Source of the DNA: Erythrobacter sp.
Lineage (GTDB): Bacteria; Pseudomonadota; Alphaproteobacteria; Sphingomonadales; Sphingomonadaceae
Assembly: GCA_013001165.1 (NCBI GenBank)
Contig: JABDNC010000261.1
Location: 1 to 46,065, forward strand
Length of the DNA stretch: 46,065 nucleotides
Direction: 5' to 3'
The notes under the pieces are model-generated. The model had not been told where the DNA came from. It made no database searches and saw nothing but the letters and a program-made list of their open reading frames with translations. The position numbers and the translations under genes were made by a program. Of the stretch, positions 17,484-25,638 are shown piece by piece; position 1 is the first letter of the stretch, and the number at the start of each line of letters is the position of its first letter.

Positions 17484-17968
17484 TCGCGTACGACTGCCTC
17501 GCCCGCTTCACGCTGGCGCCTGAGTTCGGCTTTCAGCTTGGCCGGGTCCTGCGCGAATACGAAACCGAAGCTGACGCCGCCTTCCTTGCCGATGGTGGCG
17601 TGATGCAGCTTGTGGGCCTGCACCAGGCGCTTGGCATAGCCCCTCTTGGGCACCCATTTGAAATAGCGCTGATGAACCAGCCCGTCGTGCACCAGCGTAT
17701 AGATGACACCATAACAGGTGATCCCGAAAGCGATCCACCAAAGCAGGTCCGACCAGACATAGCCGATGGCGAACATCGCGAATACGATGGTCCCGAAGGT
17801 CACGGCGTAAAGATCGTTCTTCTCGAGTTTGTTGTCATGCGGCTCGTGATGGTCGCGATGCCAGCCCCAACCCCATCCGTGCATGATGTACTTGTGTGCC
17901 CACCAGGCAAACAGCTCCATCCCTGCTATAGACAGGACTACGGTAAGGAGGATGGCGGGTACGCTCAT
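17468..17968 (-). CDS. crtZ: Beta-carotene hydroxylase CrtZ
   Basis: A 166-residue membrane diiron hydroxylase of usual CrtZ length. It has four histidine boxes: HKYIMH, HRDHHEPH, HDGLVH and HKLHH. CrtZ adds 3-hydroxyl groups to beta-ionone rings (beta-carotene to zeaxanthin, canthaxanthin to astaxanthin). The start at 17968 overlaps the crtW stop (ATGA), giving translational coupling; the longer open frame to 18331 is an Arg/Ser-rich shadow of crtW. Confidence 0.95.
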   Translation of the reverse strand: MSVPAILLTVVLSIAGMELFAWWAHKYIMHGWGWGWHRDHHEPHDNKLEKNDLYAVTFGTIVFAMFAIGYVWSDLLWWIAFGITCYGVIYTLVHDGLVHQRYFKWVPKRGYAKRLVQAHKLHHATIGKEGGVSFGFVFAQDPAKLKAELRRQREAGEAVVRESAGA

Positions 17969-18726
17969 GAAGATGCCTGTGATTCGATCGCTGTCCGGCG
18001 CGCATCCGGCAATTTCCACCAGGGCACGTGCGGCGCGAGATGATGCTCGTGATGATAGCCGAAATGAAAGCACGAGGCGAGAGACTTGAGCCAGCCGAAA
18101 TCGTCCGTCCGCGCATTGTGCCCATCGGGAAAGCCTTCCGCTGCATGTCGGTGCGGGCGGAAGGTGCCGAAATAGAAGAGCTGGATCGAGGACGCGATGG
18201 CAGGTGCACCATAGAGAAGGACGATCTTCTCTACCGGCACGCCTAGCAGCAGCCAGTAAGCCAGGACGACCGTGAACACGAACACGACCGACTGCCACCC
18301 GAAATATCGCCGCAGGAATTCGCCGTACCAAGGCCAGAAACGGGTGGGGTGGCTTACGCTGAAATCCGGATCCGTTTCGCTGCCCGGCGCCCGGTGGTGT
18401 GCGAAATGCGCGTCACGCATCCGTTTCCACGAAAAGCCGGCGTAGATGAACAGCAGGAAGCCGCCGATTGCGTCGTTCAACCGCCCGCCGCGCGGAACCA
18501 GCGAGCCATGCATGGCATCATGGCTGACGATGAACAGGCCGACCGATAGCCAGCATTGGACAAATGCGATCCCGAGGGCCAGCGGAAGGCTGGCCCAGTC
18601 GAGCTCGAAACGGAACATGGAAAAAAGGTGTAGCGAAAGCCACGAGGCGAAGATCGCAAACGCCAGAAACAAGCCGACGAAAGCCTGCTTGCGTGCCGAT
18701 CCGGCTGTGAGCGACCGCTTATCCAT
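17965..18726 (-). CDS. crtW: Beta-carotene ketolase CrtW
   Basis: A 253-residue membrane ketolase with the CrtW histidine motifs HDAMH, HFAHHRAPGSETDPDF and HHEHH, and four or more membrane spans. It introduces 4-keto groups (canthaxanthin or astaxanthin formation with CrtZ). The order crtW-crtZ with a 4-nt overlap implies balanced expression. The other carotenoid genes (crtE, B, I, Y) are not in this window. Confidence 0.95.
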   Translation of the reverse strand: MDKRSLTAGSARKQAFVGLFLAFAIFASWLSLHLFSMFRFELDWASLPLALGIAFVQCWLSVGLFIVSHDAMHGSLVPRGGRLNDAIGGFLLFIYAGFSWKRMRDAHFAHHRAPGSETDPDFSVSHPTRFWPWYGEFLRRYFGWQSVVFVFTVVLAYWLLLGVPVEKIVLLYGAPAIASSIQLFYFGTFRPHRHAAEGFPDGHNARTDDFGWLKSLASCFHFGYHHEHHLAPHVPWWKLPDARRTAIESQASS

Positions 18727-18767
18727 GCCGATGATATAAGGAGCCTCCGGCGCCTTGCAAAGGCGGC

Positions 18768-19184
18768 TCAGGTAGCTGGCTTCTTCCGGACGATACCGAA
18801 ATACTTTTCCGCGACCTCCGCGCTGATGCGCGCGGGGCGGTGGGTTTCACTGTCGAGGCAGCACCACATGCTCTGCACCTCGGCCAGCACGTCTTCACCG
18901 CGGCGAATCACGGTATTGTAGAAGCTGCGTGCGCCCTTGATCTTTTCGAGCACCGTCTCGGCAATGACATCGTCATCGAGAAATGCGGGCTTGCGATAGG
19001 TGATCTCGTGCTTGAGCGCGACCCACGCCTTGCTTGCCACTTCCTCTGCTGGCGCAAGTTTCTGCCAATGAGCCAGCACCGTGTCCTGCACCCAGTTCAG
19101 GTAGCGCGCATTGTTCACGTGCCCCATGAAATCGATATCGGCGGGGAGGACTTTGATCGGAAAGGAGAATGATTTTGCTGACAT
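18768..19184 (-). CDS. Acyl-CoA thioesterase (4-hydroxybenzoyl-CoA thioesterase/YbgC type)
   Basis: A 138-residue hotdog thioesterase. The family signature is the N-terminal VLPADIDFMGHVNNARYLNW, whose Asp is the usual catalytic residue, followed by ALKHEITYRKPAFLDDDVIA. The substrate is unknown. It precedes crtW by 41 nt on the same strand, so it may be co-transcribed, but it has no evident part in carotenoid synthesis. The promoter must lie between 19185 and the leuC leader on the opposite side. Confidence 0.88.
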   Translation of the reverse strand: MSAKSFSFPIKVLPADIDFMGHVNNARYLNWVQDTVLAHWQKLAPAEEVASKAWVALKHEITYRKPAFLDDDVIAETVLEKIKGARSFYNTVIRRGEDVLAEVQSMWCCLDSETHRPARISAEVAEKYFGIVRKKPAT

Positions 19185-19218
19185 GAATGTAAGTTAGCAG
19201 ACTAAACATGACTGTTCC

Positions 19219-19272
19219 ATGATTCTCTTGAGATAAAAGGCAATCTTGGCCCGCCCTTTGATTTGCCTTTTT
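19219..19272 (+). promoter_or_regulatory. Candidate leuC leader: short Ile-Leu-Leu peptide plus terminator-like hairpin
   Basis: A five-codon frame, ATG ATT CTC TTG AGA TAA (19219-19236), encodes Met-Ile-Leu-Leu-Arg. Its stop overlaps the 5' arm of a hairpin: AAAAGGCAA (19235-19243) pairs with TTGCCTTTT (19263-19271), and five T's run through 19268-19272. leuC starts 33 nt further on. A ribosome stalled at the Leu codons would cover the 5' arm and prevent the hairpin, as in branched-chain amino-acid attenuation. The peptide lacks a strong ribosome-binding site and is very short, so this is a hypothesis. Confidence 0.4.
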
Positions 19273-19305
19273 GCGCATGTCCCAAAGTGAGGCCAAACCA
19301 CCCGC

Positions 19306-20742
19306 ATGGCGAGCAAACCGCGCACACTCTACGAGAAGATCTGGGACGCCCATGTCGTCGAACGACAGGACGATGGTACGTGCCTCGTCTATATCGACCG
19401 GCATCTGGTCCACGAAGTCACCAGCCCTCAGGCTTTTGAGGCGTTGCGCCTTGCTGGGCGAAAGGTCCGCCGTCCCGATCTCACGCTGGCGGTACCCGAT
19501 CACAACCTGCCAACCACGCCGCGCCTTGCACGCGACGGATCACGCCTGCCTATCGAGGACAAGCAAAGCGCCGCACAGCTCGCCGCCCTCGAGGCAAACG
19601 CTCCGGCCTTCGGAATCGACTACATCGACGCCGTCGCACCCGAGCAGGGGATCGTTCACGTTGTCGGGCCGGAACAGGGCTTCTCGCTTCCCGGCACAAC
19701 GATCGTCTGCGGTGACAGCCATACCGCAGCCCATGGCGGCATCGGCGCGCTCGCATTTGGGATTGGAACCAGCGAGGTCGAGCATGTGCTCGCCACCCAG
19801 ACTTTGTTGCTGCGCCCCAGCAAGACGATGGAAGTGCGCGTGGAAGGCAAACTGGGACCGGGCGTGACGCCCAAGGACCTTATCCTGCACATCATCGGCG
19901 TCATCGGCACTGCCGGGGGCACCGGACACGTCATTGAATATCGCGGACCCGTGTTCGAGAAAATGAGCGTCGAAGGCCGTCTGACGGTGTGCAACATGAG
20001 CATCGAGGGCGGCGCCCGCGCCGGGCTGATCGCTCCTGATGAAACCGTGTTCGAATACCTCGAGGGCCGTCCCTACGCGCCTTCGGGGCAAGCTTGGGAC
20101 GACGCGGTCGAATGGTGGCGTTCGCTCGCCACCGACGAAGGCGCAAGCTTCGACAAATCGGTCGTCATCGATGCCGCCGATGTGGAACCAACTGTAAGCT
20201 GGGGCACGAGCCCCGAAGACGTCGTCGCCATCGGGGGCACTGTCCCCTCGCCCGACAGCTTTGCCGACCCGTCCAAGCAGGAAGCGGCCCGCAAGAGCCT
20301 AGACTACATGGGTCTCGCCCCCGGAACGCCGCTGGAAGCGGTCGAAGTCGAGAACATCTTCATCGGTTCATGCACCAACAGTCGTATCGAGGATCTGCGT
20401 GCTGCCGCCGCCGTGCTTGAAGGGCGCAAGAAGGCTGCGAACGTACGCTGGGCAATCGCGGTGCCGGGCTCCGGCCTCGTCAAGCGACAGGCGGAGGAAG
20501 AGGGGCTCGACCGCATCTTCACCGAGGCGGGCTTCGAATGGCGCGAGCCGGGATGCTCGGCGTGTCTTGCGATGAACCCCGACAAGGTGCCGCCGGGCGA
20601 ACGCTGCGCCTCGACCAGCAACCGCAACTTCGTCGGGCGGCAGGGCCCCGGATCGCGCACCCACCTCCTCAGTCCGGCGATGGCCGCTGCCGCTGCCGTG
20701 ACCGGTCGGCTCACCGACGTACGCAAGCTGATGGGCGAGTGA
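19306..20742 (+). CDS. leuC: 3-isopropylmalate dehydratase large subunit
   Basis: A 478-residue aconitase-fold protein matching LeuC from end to end: [12 protein letters not shown] at the N-terminus, [20 protein letters not shown], and the 4Fe-4S ligands in [13 protein letters not shown] (first Cys) and [11 protein letters not shown] (second and third Cys). With LeuD it isomerises 2- to 3-isopropylmalate in leucine synthesis. The next two genes follow on the same strand. Confidence 0.97.
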   Translation: MASKPRTLYEKIWDAHVVERQDDGTCLVYIDRHLVHEVTSPQAFEALRLAGRKVRRPDLTLAVPDHNLPTTPRLARDGSRLPIEDKQSAAQLAALEANAPAFGIDYIDAVAPEQGIVHVVGPEQGFSLPGTTIVCGDSHTAAHGGIGALAFGIGTSEVEHVLATQTLLLRPSKTMEVRVEGKLGPGVTPKDLILHIIGVIGTAGGTGHVIEYRGPVFEKMSVEGRLTVCNMSIEGGARAGLIAPDETVFEYLEGRPYAPSGQAWDDAVEWWRSLATDEGASFDKSVVIDAADVEPTVSWGTSPEDVVAIGGTVPSPDSFADPSKQEAARKSLDYMGLAPGTPLEAVEVENIFIGSCTNSRIEDLRAAAAVLEGRKKAANVRWAIAVPGSGLVKRQAEEEGLDRIFTEAGFEWREPGCSACLAMNPDKVPPGERCASTSNRNFVGRQGPGSRTHLLSPAMAAAAAVTGRLTDVRKLMGE

Positions 20743-20781
20743 CCCCTTGCCCTTCGTTTCAGCAAATACCATGAGGGGAGC

Positions 20782-20940
20782 ATGACAAAGCTCCCCAAAG
20801 GCAAGGCCGCCATCGCAGGTGCGATCGGTTCCGCCGCCATCGCCGCAGCGCTGCTCTACGCGAACAAGCGCCGCGAAAAGAAGAACCAGCCCAAGCAGCC
20901 GGGGCCGATCCCCTCGGGTGAGAATCCGGAGACCGATTGA
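20782..20940 (+). CDS. 52-aa membrane protein between leuC and leuD
   Basis: A 52-residue protein beginning [20 protein letters not shown], with one Ala/Ile-rich transmembrane segment (about residues 9-27) and a Lys/Arg-then-Pro/Glu tail ([20 protein letters not shown]). A GGGGAG site lies 7 nt before the ATG, and the stop shares one base with the leuD ATG (TGATG), so translation is coupled to leuD. No family is recognised. It is not a known part of isopropylmalate isomerase. Confidence 0.68.
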   Translation: MTKLPKGKAAIAGAIGSAAIAAALLYANKRREKKNQPKQPGPIPSGENPETD

Positions 20941-21551
20941 TGAAACAGGTGTCGACCATTTCGGGCCGCGCGATTCCGCTAGGCCTCAAGAATGTCGACA
21001 CCGACGTCATCATCCCCGCGCACTGGCTGAAGACGGTCAGCCGCGAGGGATTGGGCAAAGGCGCATTCGAAACGATCCGCCAGACGCCCGGCAATCCCTT
21101 CGACGTAGAAGATTTCGCGGGCGCCCCGATCCTGATCGCGGGCGACAATTTCGGCTGCGGGTCGAGCCGCGAGCATGCCGCATGGGCGATGCTCGACATG
21201 GGCCTCACAGCCGTGATCGCGCCGAGTTTCTCGGACATATTCTCGGGCAACGCCTTCAAAAACGGCATACTGGCGGTCGAATTGCCGCAGGATCAGGTCG
21301 ACCGGTTGCTCGAAGTGGCGAAGGACCACCCGATCACCATCGATCTCGAAAACCAGGTCGTGACCACTCCCTTCCAGGATCGCTTCACTTTCGAAGTCGA
21401 TCCCTTCCGCAAGCATTGCCTCCTCAATGGCCTCGATGAAATCGGCCTGACGCTGGAGCGCGATGCCTCGATTGCAAAACACGAACAGACGCGCTCCGCG
21501 AGCCTACCCTGGCTCGGCGCGCCACAAAACAAACGGAGAGAGCCCGCATGA
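20940..21551 (+). CDS. leuD: 3-isopropylmalate dehydratase small subunit
   Basis: A 203-residue LeuD starting at the ATG at 20940 (an upstream TTG is in frame). Typical segments are the swivel-domain motif [39 protein letters not shown], and [19 protein letters not shown]. It forms the heterodimer with LeuC. Its last codons overlap the start of the quinone oxidoreductase by 4 nt (ATGA). Confidence 0.97.
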   Translation: MKQVSTISGRAIPLGLKNVDTDVIIPAHWLKTVSREGLGKGAFETIRQTPGNPFDVEDFAGAPILIAGDNFGCGSSREHAAWAMLDMGLTAVIAPSFSDIFSGNAFKNGILAVELPQDQVDRLLEVAKDHPITIDLENQVVTTPFQDRFTFEVDPFRKHCLLNGLDEIGLTLERDASIAKHEQTRSASLPWLGAPQNKRREPA

Positions 21552-22546
21552 AAGCAGTCCTGTCGAAAGAGACCGGCGGCCCCGAGACCCTCGTAGTCGA
21601 AGACATCGAAGTCCCTACTCCCGGCAAGGGCGAGGTGTTGATCGATGTGGCGGCCTGCGCGATCAATTTTCCCGACACGCTGATCATCCGGGACATGTAC
21701 CAGTTCAAGCCCCCGCGCCCCTTCGCGCCGGGTGGTGAGATTTCTGGCACGATCGAGGCCTTGGGCGAAGGCGTGGAAGGCTTCGCTGTGGGCGACCGCG
21801 TCATCTGCGGCGTAGGCAATGGAGGTCTGCAGGAGAAGGTGGCGGTCGCCGCCGCACGCCTATTCAAGGTCCCGGACGGCATCGACCTGGTGCAGGCATC
21901 GGCCCTGCTAATGACTTATGGCACCACGATCCACGGCTTGAAGGACCGCGGCGATATCAGGGAAGGCGAGACCGTCCTTGTGCTGGGCGCTGCGGGCGGC
22001 GTGGGCCTTTCGGCCGTCGAACTCGCCAAGGCTTACGGCTGCCGAGTAGTGGCTGCCGTCTCGACCGAAGAGAAGGGCGAGGTCGCCAAGAAGGCCGGTG
22101 CCGACGAGGTGGTGATTTACCCGCGCGCACCCTTCGACAAGGACACCTCGAAGCAACTCGCCAATGATTTCAAGGCTGCTGTCGGGTCGAACGGCGCAGA
22201 CATCGTCTATGACATCGTTGGTGGCGACTATTCGGAGCCTGCCCTCCGCTCGATCGCGTGGGAAGGTCGCTTCCTTGTCATCGGCTTCCCGGCCGGGATC
22301 GCCAAGATGCCGCTCAACCTGACCCTGCTCAAGAGCTGCGATATCCGCGGCGTGTTCTGGGGCGCATTCACTGCACGCGAACCGGAACGCAACAACGCCA
22401 ATATCGCCGAGCTCTTCGATCTCTGGAAAGCCGGCAAGATCAACCCGCTCGTCAGCGAGACTTATCCGATCGAACGGGCACATGAAGCGATTGCGAAGCT
22501 GGAAAATCGCGGAGCGATCGGAAAACTCGTCGTGACGATGGATTAA
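21548..22546 (+). CDS. NADPH:quinone oxidoreductase family protein (zinc-independent MDR)
   Basis: A 332-residue medium-chain dehydrogenase/reductase of the quinone oxidoreductase type. It has an N-terminal GroES-like domain ([16 protein letters not shown] and [16 protein letters not shown]) and a Rossmann motif [19 protein letters not shown] for NADPH. No structural zinc-binding Cys cluster is visible. The ATGA overlap with leuD places it in the leu operon, although it has no known role in leucine synthesis. Confidence 0.92.
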   Translation: MKAVLSKETGGPETLVVEDIEVPTPGKGEVLIDVAACAINFPDTLIIRDMYQFKPPRPFAPGGEISGTIEALGEGVEGFAVGDRVICGVGNGGLQEKVAVAAARLFKVPDGIDLVQASALLMTYGTTIHGLKDRGDIREGETVLVLGAAGGVGLSAVELAKAYGCRVVAAVSTEEKGEVAKKAGADEVVIYPRAPFDKDTSKQLANDFKAAVGSNGADIVYDIVGGDYSEPALRSIAWEGRFLVIGFPAGIAKMPLNLTLLKSCDIRGVFWGAFTAREPERNNANIAELFDLWKAGKINPLVSETYPIERAHEAIAKLENRGAIGKLVVTMD

Positions 22547-22620
22547 TCGACCGCCACACCCTTGCCGCCTTGTGATGCGATGCCTATTCGGCAAGGCAAG
22601 ACACACCCAAGGGGAAAGAC

Positions 22621-22947
22621 ATGACCGACTTCAAGGATCGTGAACGCGGCGAAGAATCCAAGTTCGCCTTCGACCAGGAAACCGAATTCAAGATTGCGGC
22701 TCGCCGTAATCGCCTGCTGGGCGAATGGGCCGCGGGCCTCATGGGCCTGACCGAAGAGGAAACCGATGCCTACAAGAAGGCAGTGGTGCAGGCCGATTTC
22801 GAGGAAGCCGGCGATGAAGACGTCATCCGCAAGCTGCTGGGCGATCTGACTGCTGCCGAATGCGATGTAAGCGAAGCCGACATCCGCGCCAAGCTGGAAG
22901 AATGCTCCGTCGAAGCACGCCGCCAGTTCATGAGCGACCAGAAGTAA
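22621..22947 (+). CDS. DUF1476 protein, ATPase inhibitor subunit zeta
   Basis: A 108-residue protein matching the alphaproteobacterial zeta subunit family (DUF1476): N-terminal FKDRERGEESKFAFDQETEF, then KIAARRNRLLGEWAAGLMGL. In Paracoccus the zeta protein inhibits the F1Fo-ATPase through its N-terminal segment. An AAGGGGAAAG site precedes the ATG. bolA begins 4 nt after its stop, so the two are co-transcribed. Confidence 0.92.
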   Translation: MTDFKDRERGEESKFAFDQETEFKIAARRNRLLGEWAAGLMGLTEEETDAYKKAVVQADFEEAGDEDVIRKLLGDLTAAECDVSEADIRAKLEECSVEARRQFMSDQK

Positions 22948-22951
22948 TCCC

Positions 22952-23185
22952 ATGCCGATGCCAGCCGAAGACATCGTTGCGCTGATCGAAGCCGCGCTTC
23001 CCGGCGCGGTGGTCGAAATGCGCGATCTTGCAGGCGACAACGATCACTGGGCGGCCAAGGTCACTGCGCCACAATTCGCAGGGAAAACTCGGGTCGCCCA
23101 GCACAAGCTGGTCTACGAAGCGCTGGGTGAACGCATGGGCGGTGAACTCCACGCCTTGCAACTGACCACCCAAGCACCCAACTGA
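22952..23185 (+). CDS. BolA family protein
   Basis: A 77-residue BolA-like protein of the short IbaG/BolA2 type: IEAALPGAVVEMRDLAGDND then HWAAKVTAPQFAGKTRVAQHKLVYEALG. BolA proteins pair with monothiol glutaredoxins around a 2Fe-2S cluster, and a CGFS glutaredoxin follows directly, so the gene pair is functionally coherent. There are two possible starts, ATG at 22952 and at 22958. Confidence 0.93.
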   Translation: MPMPAEDIVALIEAALPGAVVEMRDLAGDNDHWAAKVTAPQFAGKTRVAQHKLVYEALGERMGGELHALQLTTQAPN

Positions 23186-23223
23186 CAGCCAGACATTTTC
23201 GCTAATTTAAAGGCAGGGCACCC

Positions 23224-23556
23224 ATGTCCGACGTAAACTCGCGCATTTCCGACATCGTCAAAGGCAACGATGTCGTTCTTTTCATGAAGGGCACCCCGCT
23301 CTTCCCGCAGTGCGGCTTTTCCAGCCGTGCGGTGGCTATCCTCGATCATTGCGGTGTCGCCTACGACAGCGTCGACGTACTGCAGGATATGGAAGTCCGT
23401 CAGGGCATCAAGGCCTACTCCGACTGGCCGACGATCCCGCAGCTTTACGTAAAGGGCGAATTCCTCGGCGGCAGCGACATCATGATGGAGATGTTCGAGG
23501 CAGGCGAACTGCAGCAGTTCATGGATGAAAAGCAGGTCGCCAAGGCCGAAGGCTAG
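23224..23556 (+). CDS. grxD: Monothiol glutaredoxin (CGFS type)
   Basis: A 110-residue Grx4-type protein: the active site PQCGFSSRAV with the CGFS monothiol motif, the KGTPLFPQCGF entry, the cis-Pro loop WPTIPQLYV and the GGSDIMMEM glutathione-binding segment. It carries or transfers 2Fe-2S clusters with BolA. It ends the DUF1476-bolA-grxD group and is followed by a strong terminator. Confidence 0.96.
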   Translation: MSDVNSRISDIVKGNDVVLFMKGTPLFPQCGFSSRAVAILDHCGVAYDSVDVLQDMEVRQGIKAYSDWPTIPQLYVKGEFLGGSDIMMEMFEAGELQQFMDEKQVAKAEG

Positions 23557-23582
23557 GGCAAAGCCCAACCAGAAACGGGAAA

Positions 23583-23618
23583 GGCCCGCCCGGGGGACTG
23601 CCGGGCGGGCCTTTTTTT
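23583..23618 (+). terminator. Rho-independent terminator after grxD
   Basis: An 11-bp GC-rich stem (GGCCCGCCCGG with CCGGGCGGGCC) is followed by seven T's at 23612-23618. It lies about 27 nt after the grxD stop. Confidence 0.92.
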
Positions 23619-23629
23619 GTTCGTTCGGG

Positions 23630-23663
23630 GAGGCGGACACAGGAGACCGGGACGGTCCGCCTC
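23630..23663. repeat. 9-bp inverted repeat after the grxD terminator
   Basis: GAGGCGGAC (23630-23638) and its complement GTCCGCCTC (23655-23663) enclose a 16-nt loop between the grxD terminator and the NUDIX gene. No U-tract follows. The remaining bases up to 23846 should contain the NUDIX promoter, but I cannot place it. Confidence 0.4.
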
Positions 23664-23846
23664 TCGAAGACTATTGGGACGCCAGCAGCTATGCATGGTG
23701 CGTGCCAAACACGAAATGCCGAACGGTTTCAGGCAGTACGATAGTTAACGCCGAATTTCGAAATCGCTCGGGTGTCAAAAATTCCGACGCAGCGCATTAA
23801 CCTTCCCGGCTTGGCAATCCTGCCCGACATCGCCACACAGGCGGGT

Positions 23847-24629
23847 ATGAGCATCAACCCTGACGACTCTCCCGAGGGCATCCCCGCAGCCACCGTAGTG
23901 ATTTTCCGCAAGGGAGCGGACGATGGCCCGCCCGAAATCCTGATGACAATCCGTTCGCGAGAGATGGTCTTCGCCGGAGGCATGGCGGTCTTTCCCGGAG
24001 GGCGTGTCGATCCGGCCGATTTCGAGCTTGGCGCCATGATGGGCGGTCCGCTCGAGCCGGACGAGGCAGCCCACCAGATCGCGGTTGTCAGGGAGACGCT
24101 CGAGGAAACGGGACTCGTCATCGGCCTTTCGGGCGATATCGATGCCGATCGCGCACGCGCAGCACGCGCCTATCTTCTCCAAACGGGCGATCTCGCCAGC
24201 GTGCTCGATCATTTCGACTGGTCGCTCGACCTCGACCAGCTGACACCCTTCGCCCGCTGGTATCCCAAGAACGAGCGCATCCCGCGCGTCTACGATACAC
24301 GGTTCTATATCGCGGACCTTGGGACCGGCGCGGTCGAGATCGAAGCCGACCTGTCGGAAAACACGCACCTATTCTGGACGACAGCGCAAGGCGCGCTGGA
24401 TGCGGCCGAGCGCGGCGACATCAAGGTCATCTTCCCGACGCGGCGCAACCTCGAACGGCTCGCACTCTTCGACGATTTCAGCGCCGCAAAGGAACAGGCC
24501 GACCGGATACCGGTACGCACGATCACGCCTTACATGGGCGAACGCGAAGGCAAGAGCTGGCTCGAGATCGGTGAAGACCTTGGTTACCCGGTCACCGGCG
24601 AACCGCTCGATACGGTTGCGCGCGGATAG
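23847..24629 (+). CDS. NUDIX hydrolase
   Basis: A 260-residue protein from the ATG at 23847; an in-frame GTG at 23772 would add 25 residues without family-like features. The NUDIX box is split by an insertion: FPGGRVDPADF, then RETLEETGL about 35 residues on, an arrangement common in NUDT19-like and CoA-type pyrophosphatases. The N-terminus reads IPAATVVIFRKG and the second domain contains WYPKNERIPRVYDTRFYIAD. It likely cleaves a nucleoside diphosphate-linked substrate that cannot be named from sequence. Confidence 0.88.
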   Translation: MSINPDDSPEGIPAATVVIFRKGADDGPPEILMTIRSREMVFAGGMAVFPGGRVDPADFELGAMMGGPLEPDEAAHQIAVVRETLEETGLVIGLSGDIDADRARAARAYLLQTGDLASVLDHFDWSLDLDQLTPFARWYPKNERIPRVYDTRFYIADLGTGAVEIEADLSENTHLFWTTAQGALDAAERGDIKVIFPTRRNLERLALFDDFSAAKEQADRIPVRTITPYMGEREGKSWLEIGEDLGYPVTGEPLDTVARG

Positions 24630-24636
24630 CTTAAGC

Positions 24637-24697
24637 CGCCCTCAAGCAGTGGGGCGGTAGGGCGAGCTCCGCCCTCAAGTAGCGAAGCGATAGGGCG
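24637..24697. repeat. Two tandem 28-bp palindromic repeats (REP-like)
   Basis: Two 28-bp units, 24637-24664 and 24670-24697, share 23 of 28 positions, and each is bounded by the inverted ends CGCCCT and AGGGCG. They lie between the NUDIX stop and tRNA-Arg. On the minus strand a T-run (24698-24703) immediately precedes them, following the tRNA 3' end. Size and layout suggest an extragenic palindromic element; a terminator role is also possible. Confidence 0.55.
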
Positions 24698-24705
24698 AAA
24701 AAAGA

Positions 24706-24782
24706 TGGCGCGCCCGGCAGGACTCGAACCTGCTGCCTCAAGATTAGAAGTCTCGCGCTCTATCCAGATGAGCTACGGGCGC
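24706..24782 (-). tRNA. tRNA-Arg (anticodon UCU)
   Basis: A full cloverleaf can be drawn. Acceptor GCGCCCG pairs with CGGGCGC and the 3' CCA is encoded. The D arm is GCTC..GAGC. The anticodon stem CGAGA/TCTTG encloses loop CTTCTAA, giving anticodon TCT. The T arm GCAGG-TTCGAGT-CCTGC is standard. It decodes AGA, a rare codon in this GC-rich genome. A T-run follows the 3' end on the minus strand. Confidence 0.96.
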
Positions 24783-24842
24783 GCGCCGTGGACGCCATAA
24801 CGCGGCTTTGCCTTAGCGCCAATCGGCGATAGGCAGCGCGCT

Positions 24843-25580
24843 ATGGAAAAGACCCAGCCCGCAACACCCGACATTGCCCCGCGTTTTCGCTATTATGATC
24901 TGGTGATGGCGGCTTTCGTCACGATCCTGCTGCTGTCGAACCTGATCGGTGCATCGAAGCCCAGCTATGTGAACCTGCCGGTGATCGGTCAGTGGTCATT
25001 CGGTGCAGGCGTCCTGTTCTTCCCGGTGAGCTATATCATCGGCGACATCCTGACCGAGGTTTACGGATACGCCCGCGCCAGGCGGGTCATCTGGACCGGT
25101 TTTGCCGCACTCCTGTTCATGGCTTTCATGGCATGGGTGGTCGTGCAATTGCCGCCGGCCGAGGGCTGGCCCGGGCAGGAGTCCTACGAGTTCGTTTTCG
25201 GCAACAGCTGGCGGATCGTGCTGGCATCCATGGTCGCTTTCTGGGCGGGCGAATTCGCTAACAGCTATGTCCTTGCCAAGATGAAGGTCTGGACCGAAGG
25301 GCGGCATCTGTGGATGCGCACGATCGGTTCGACCGTTGTCGGCCAGGGTCTCGACAGCCTGATCTTTTATCCGCTCGCTTTCTGGGGCCTTGCTGGTTGG
25401 CCTGTCGAACTCCTCTGGCAGGTCGTCTTGTCCCAGTGGCTGATAAAGACCGCATGGGAGGCCCTCCTGACGCCCGTCACCTATTTGGCAGTGAACAAGC
25501 TCAAACAGGCGGAAGGCGTCGAGATCTTCGACACCCAGACAGACTTCTCGCCCTTCGCATCGTCCAACAACAAGGCGTAA
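24843..25580 (+). CDS. yhhQ: Queuosine precursor transporter (YhhQ/DUF165 family)
   Basis: A 245-residue membrane protein with about six spans. Family hallmarks are ILLLSNLIGASK, FPVSYIIGDILTEVYGYARAR, FWAGEFANSYVLAKMKVWTEG and the DSLIFYPLAF segment. Members import queuosine precursors (preQ0 or preQ1) for tRNA modification. The gene stands alone with a hairpin terminator after it, convergent with the TonB receptor. Confidence 0.92.
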   Translation: MEKTQPATPDIAPRFRYYDLVMAAFVTILLLSNLIGASKPSYVNLPVIGQWSFGAGVLFFPVSYIIGDILTEVYGYARARRVIWTGFAALLFMAFMAWVVVQLPPAEGWPGQESYEFVFGNSWRIVLASMVAFWAGEFANSYVLAKMKVWTEGRHLWMRTIGSTVVGQGLDSLIFYPLAFWGLAGWPVELLWQVVLSQWLIKTAWEALLTPVTYLAVNKLKQAEGVEIFDTQTDFSPFASSNNKA

Positions 25581-25584
25581 GAAA

Positions 25585-25615
25585 GGGGCGGCCCCGCGAA
25601 GGGCCGCCCCGATTT
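25585..25615. terminator. Hairpin terminator between yhhQ and TonB-dependent receptor
   Basis: GGGGCGGCCC (25585-25594) pairs perfectly with GGGCCGCCCC (25601-25610) around a 6-nt loop between convergent genes. Only a short T-tract follows (GATTTCCCC), and on the other strand CTTTC follows, so it is probably bidirectional but not strong. Confidence 0.7.
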
Positions 25616-25638
25616 CCCCTTGTTGAAGACAGAGGGGT

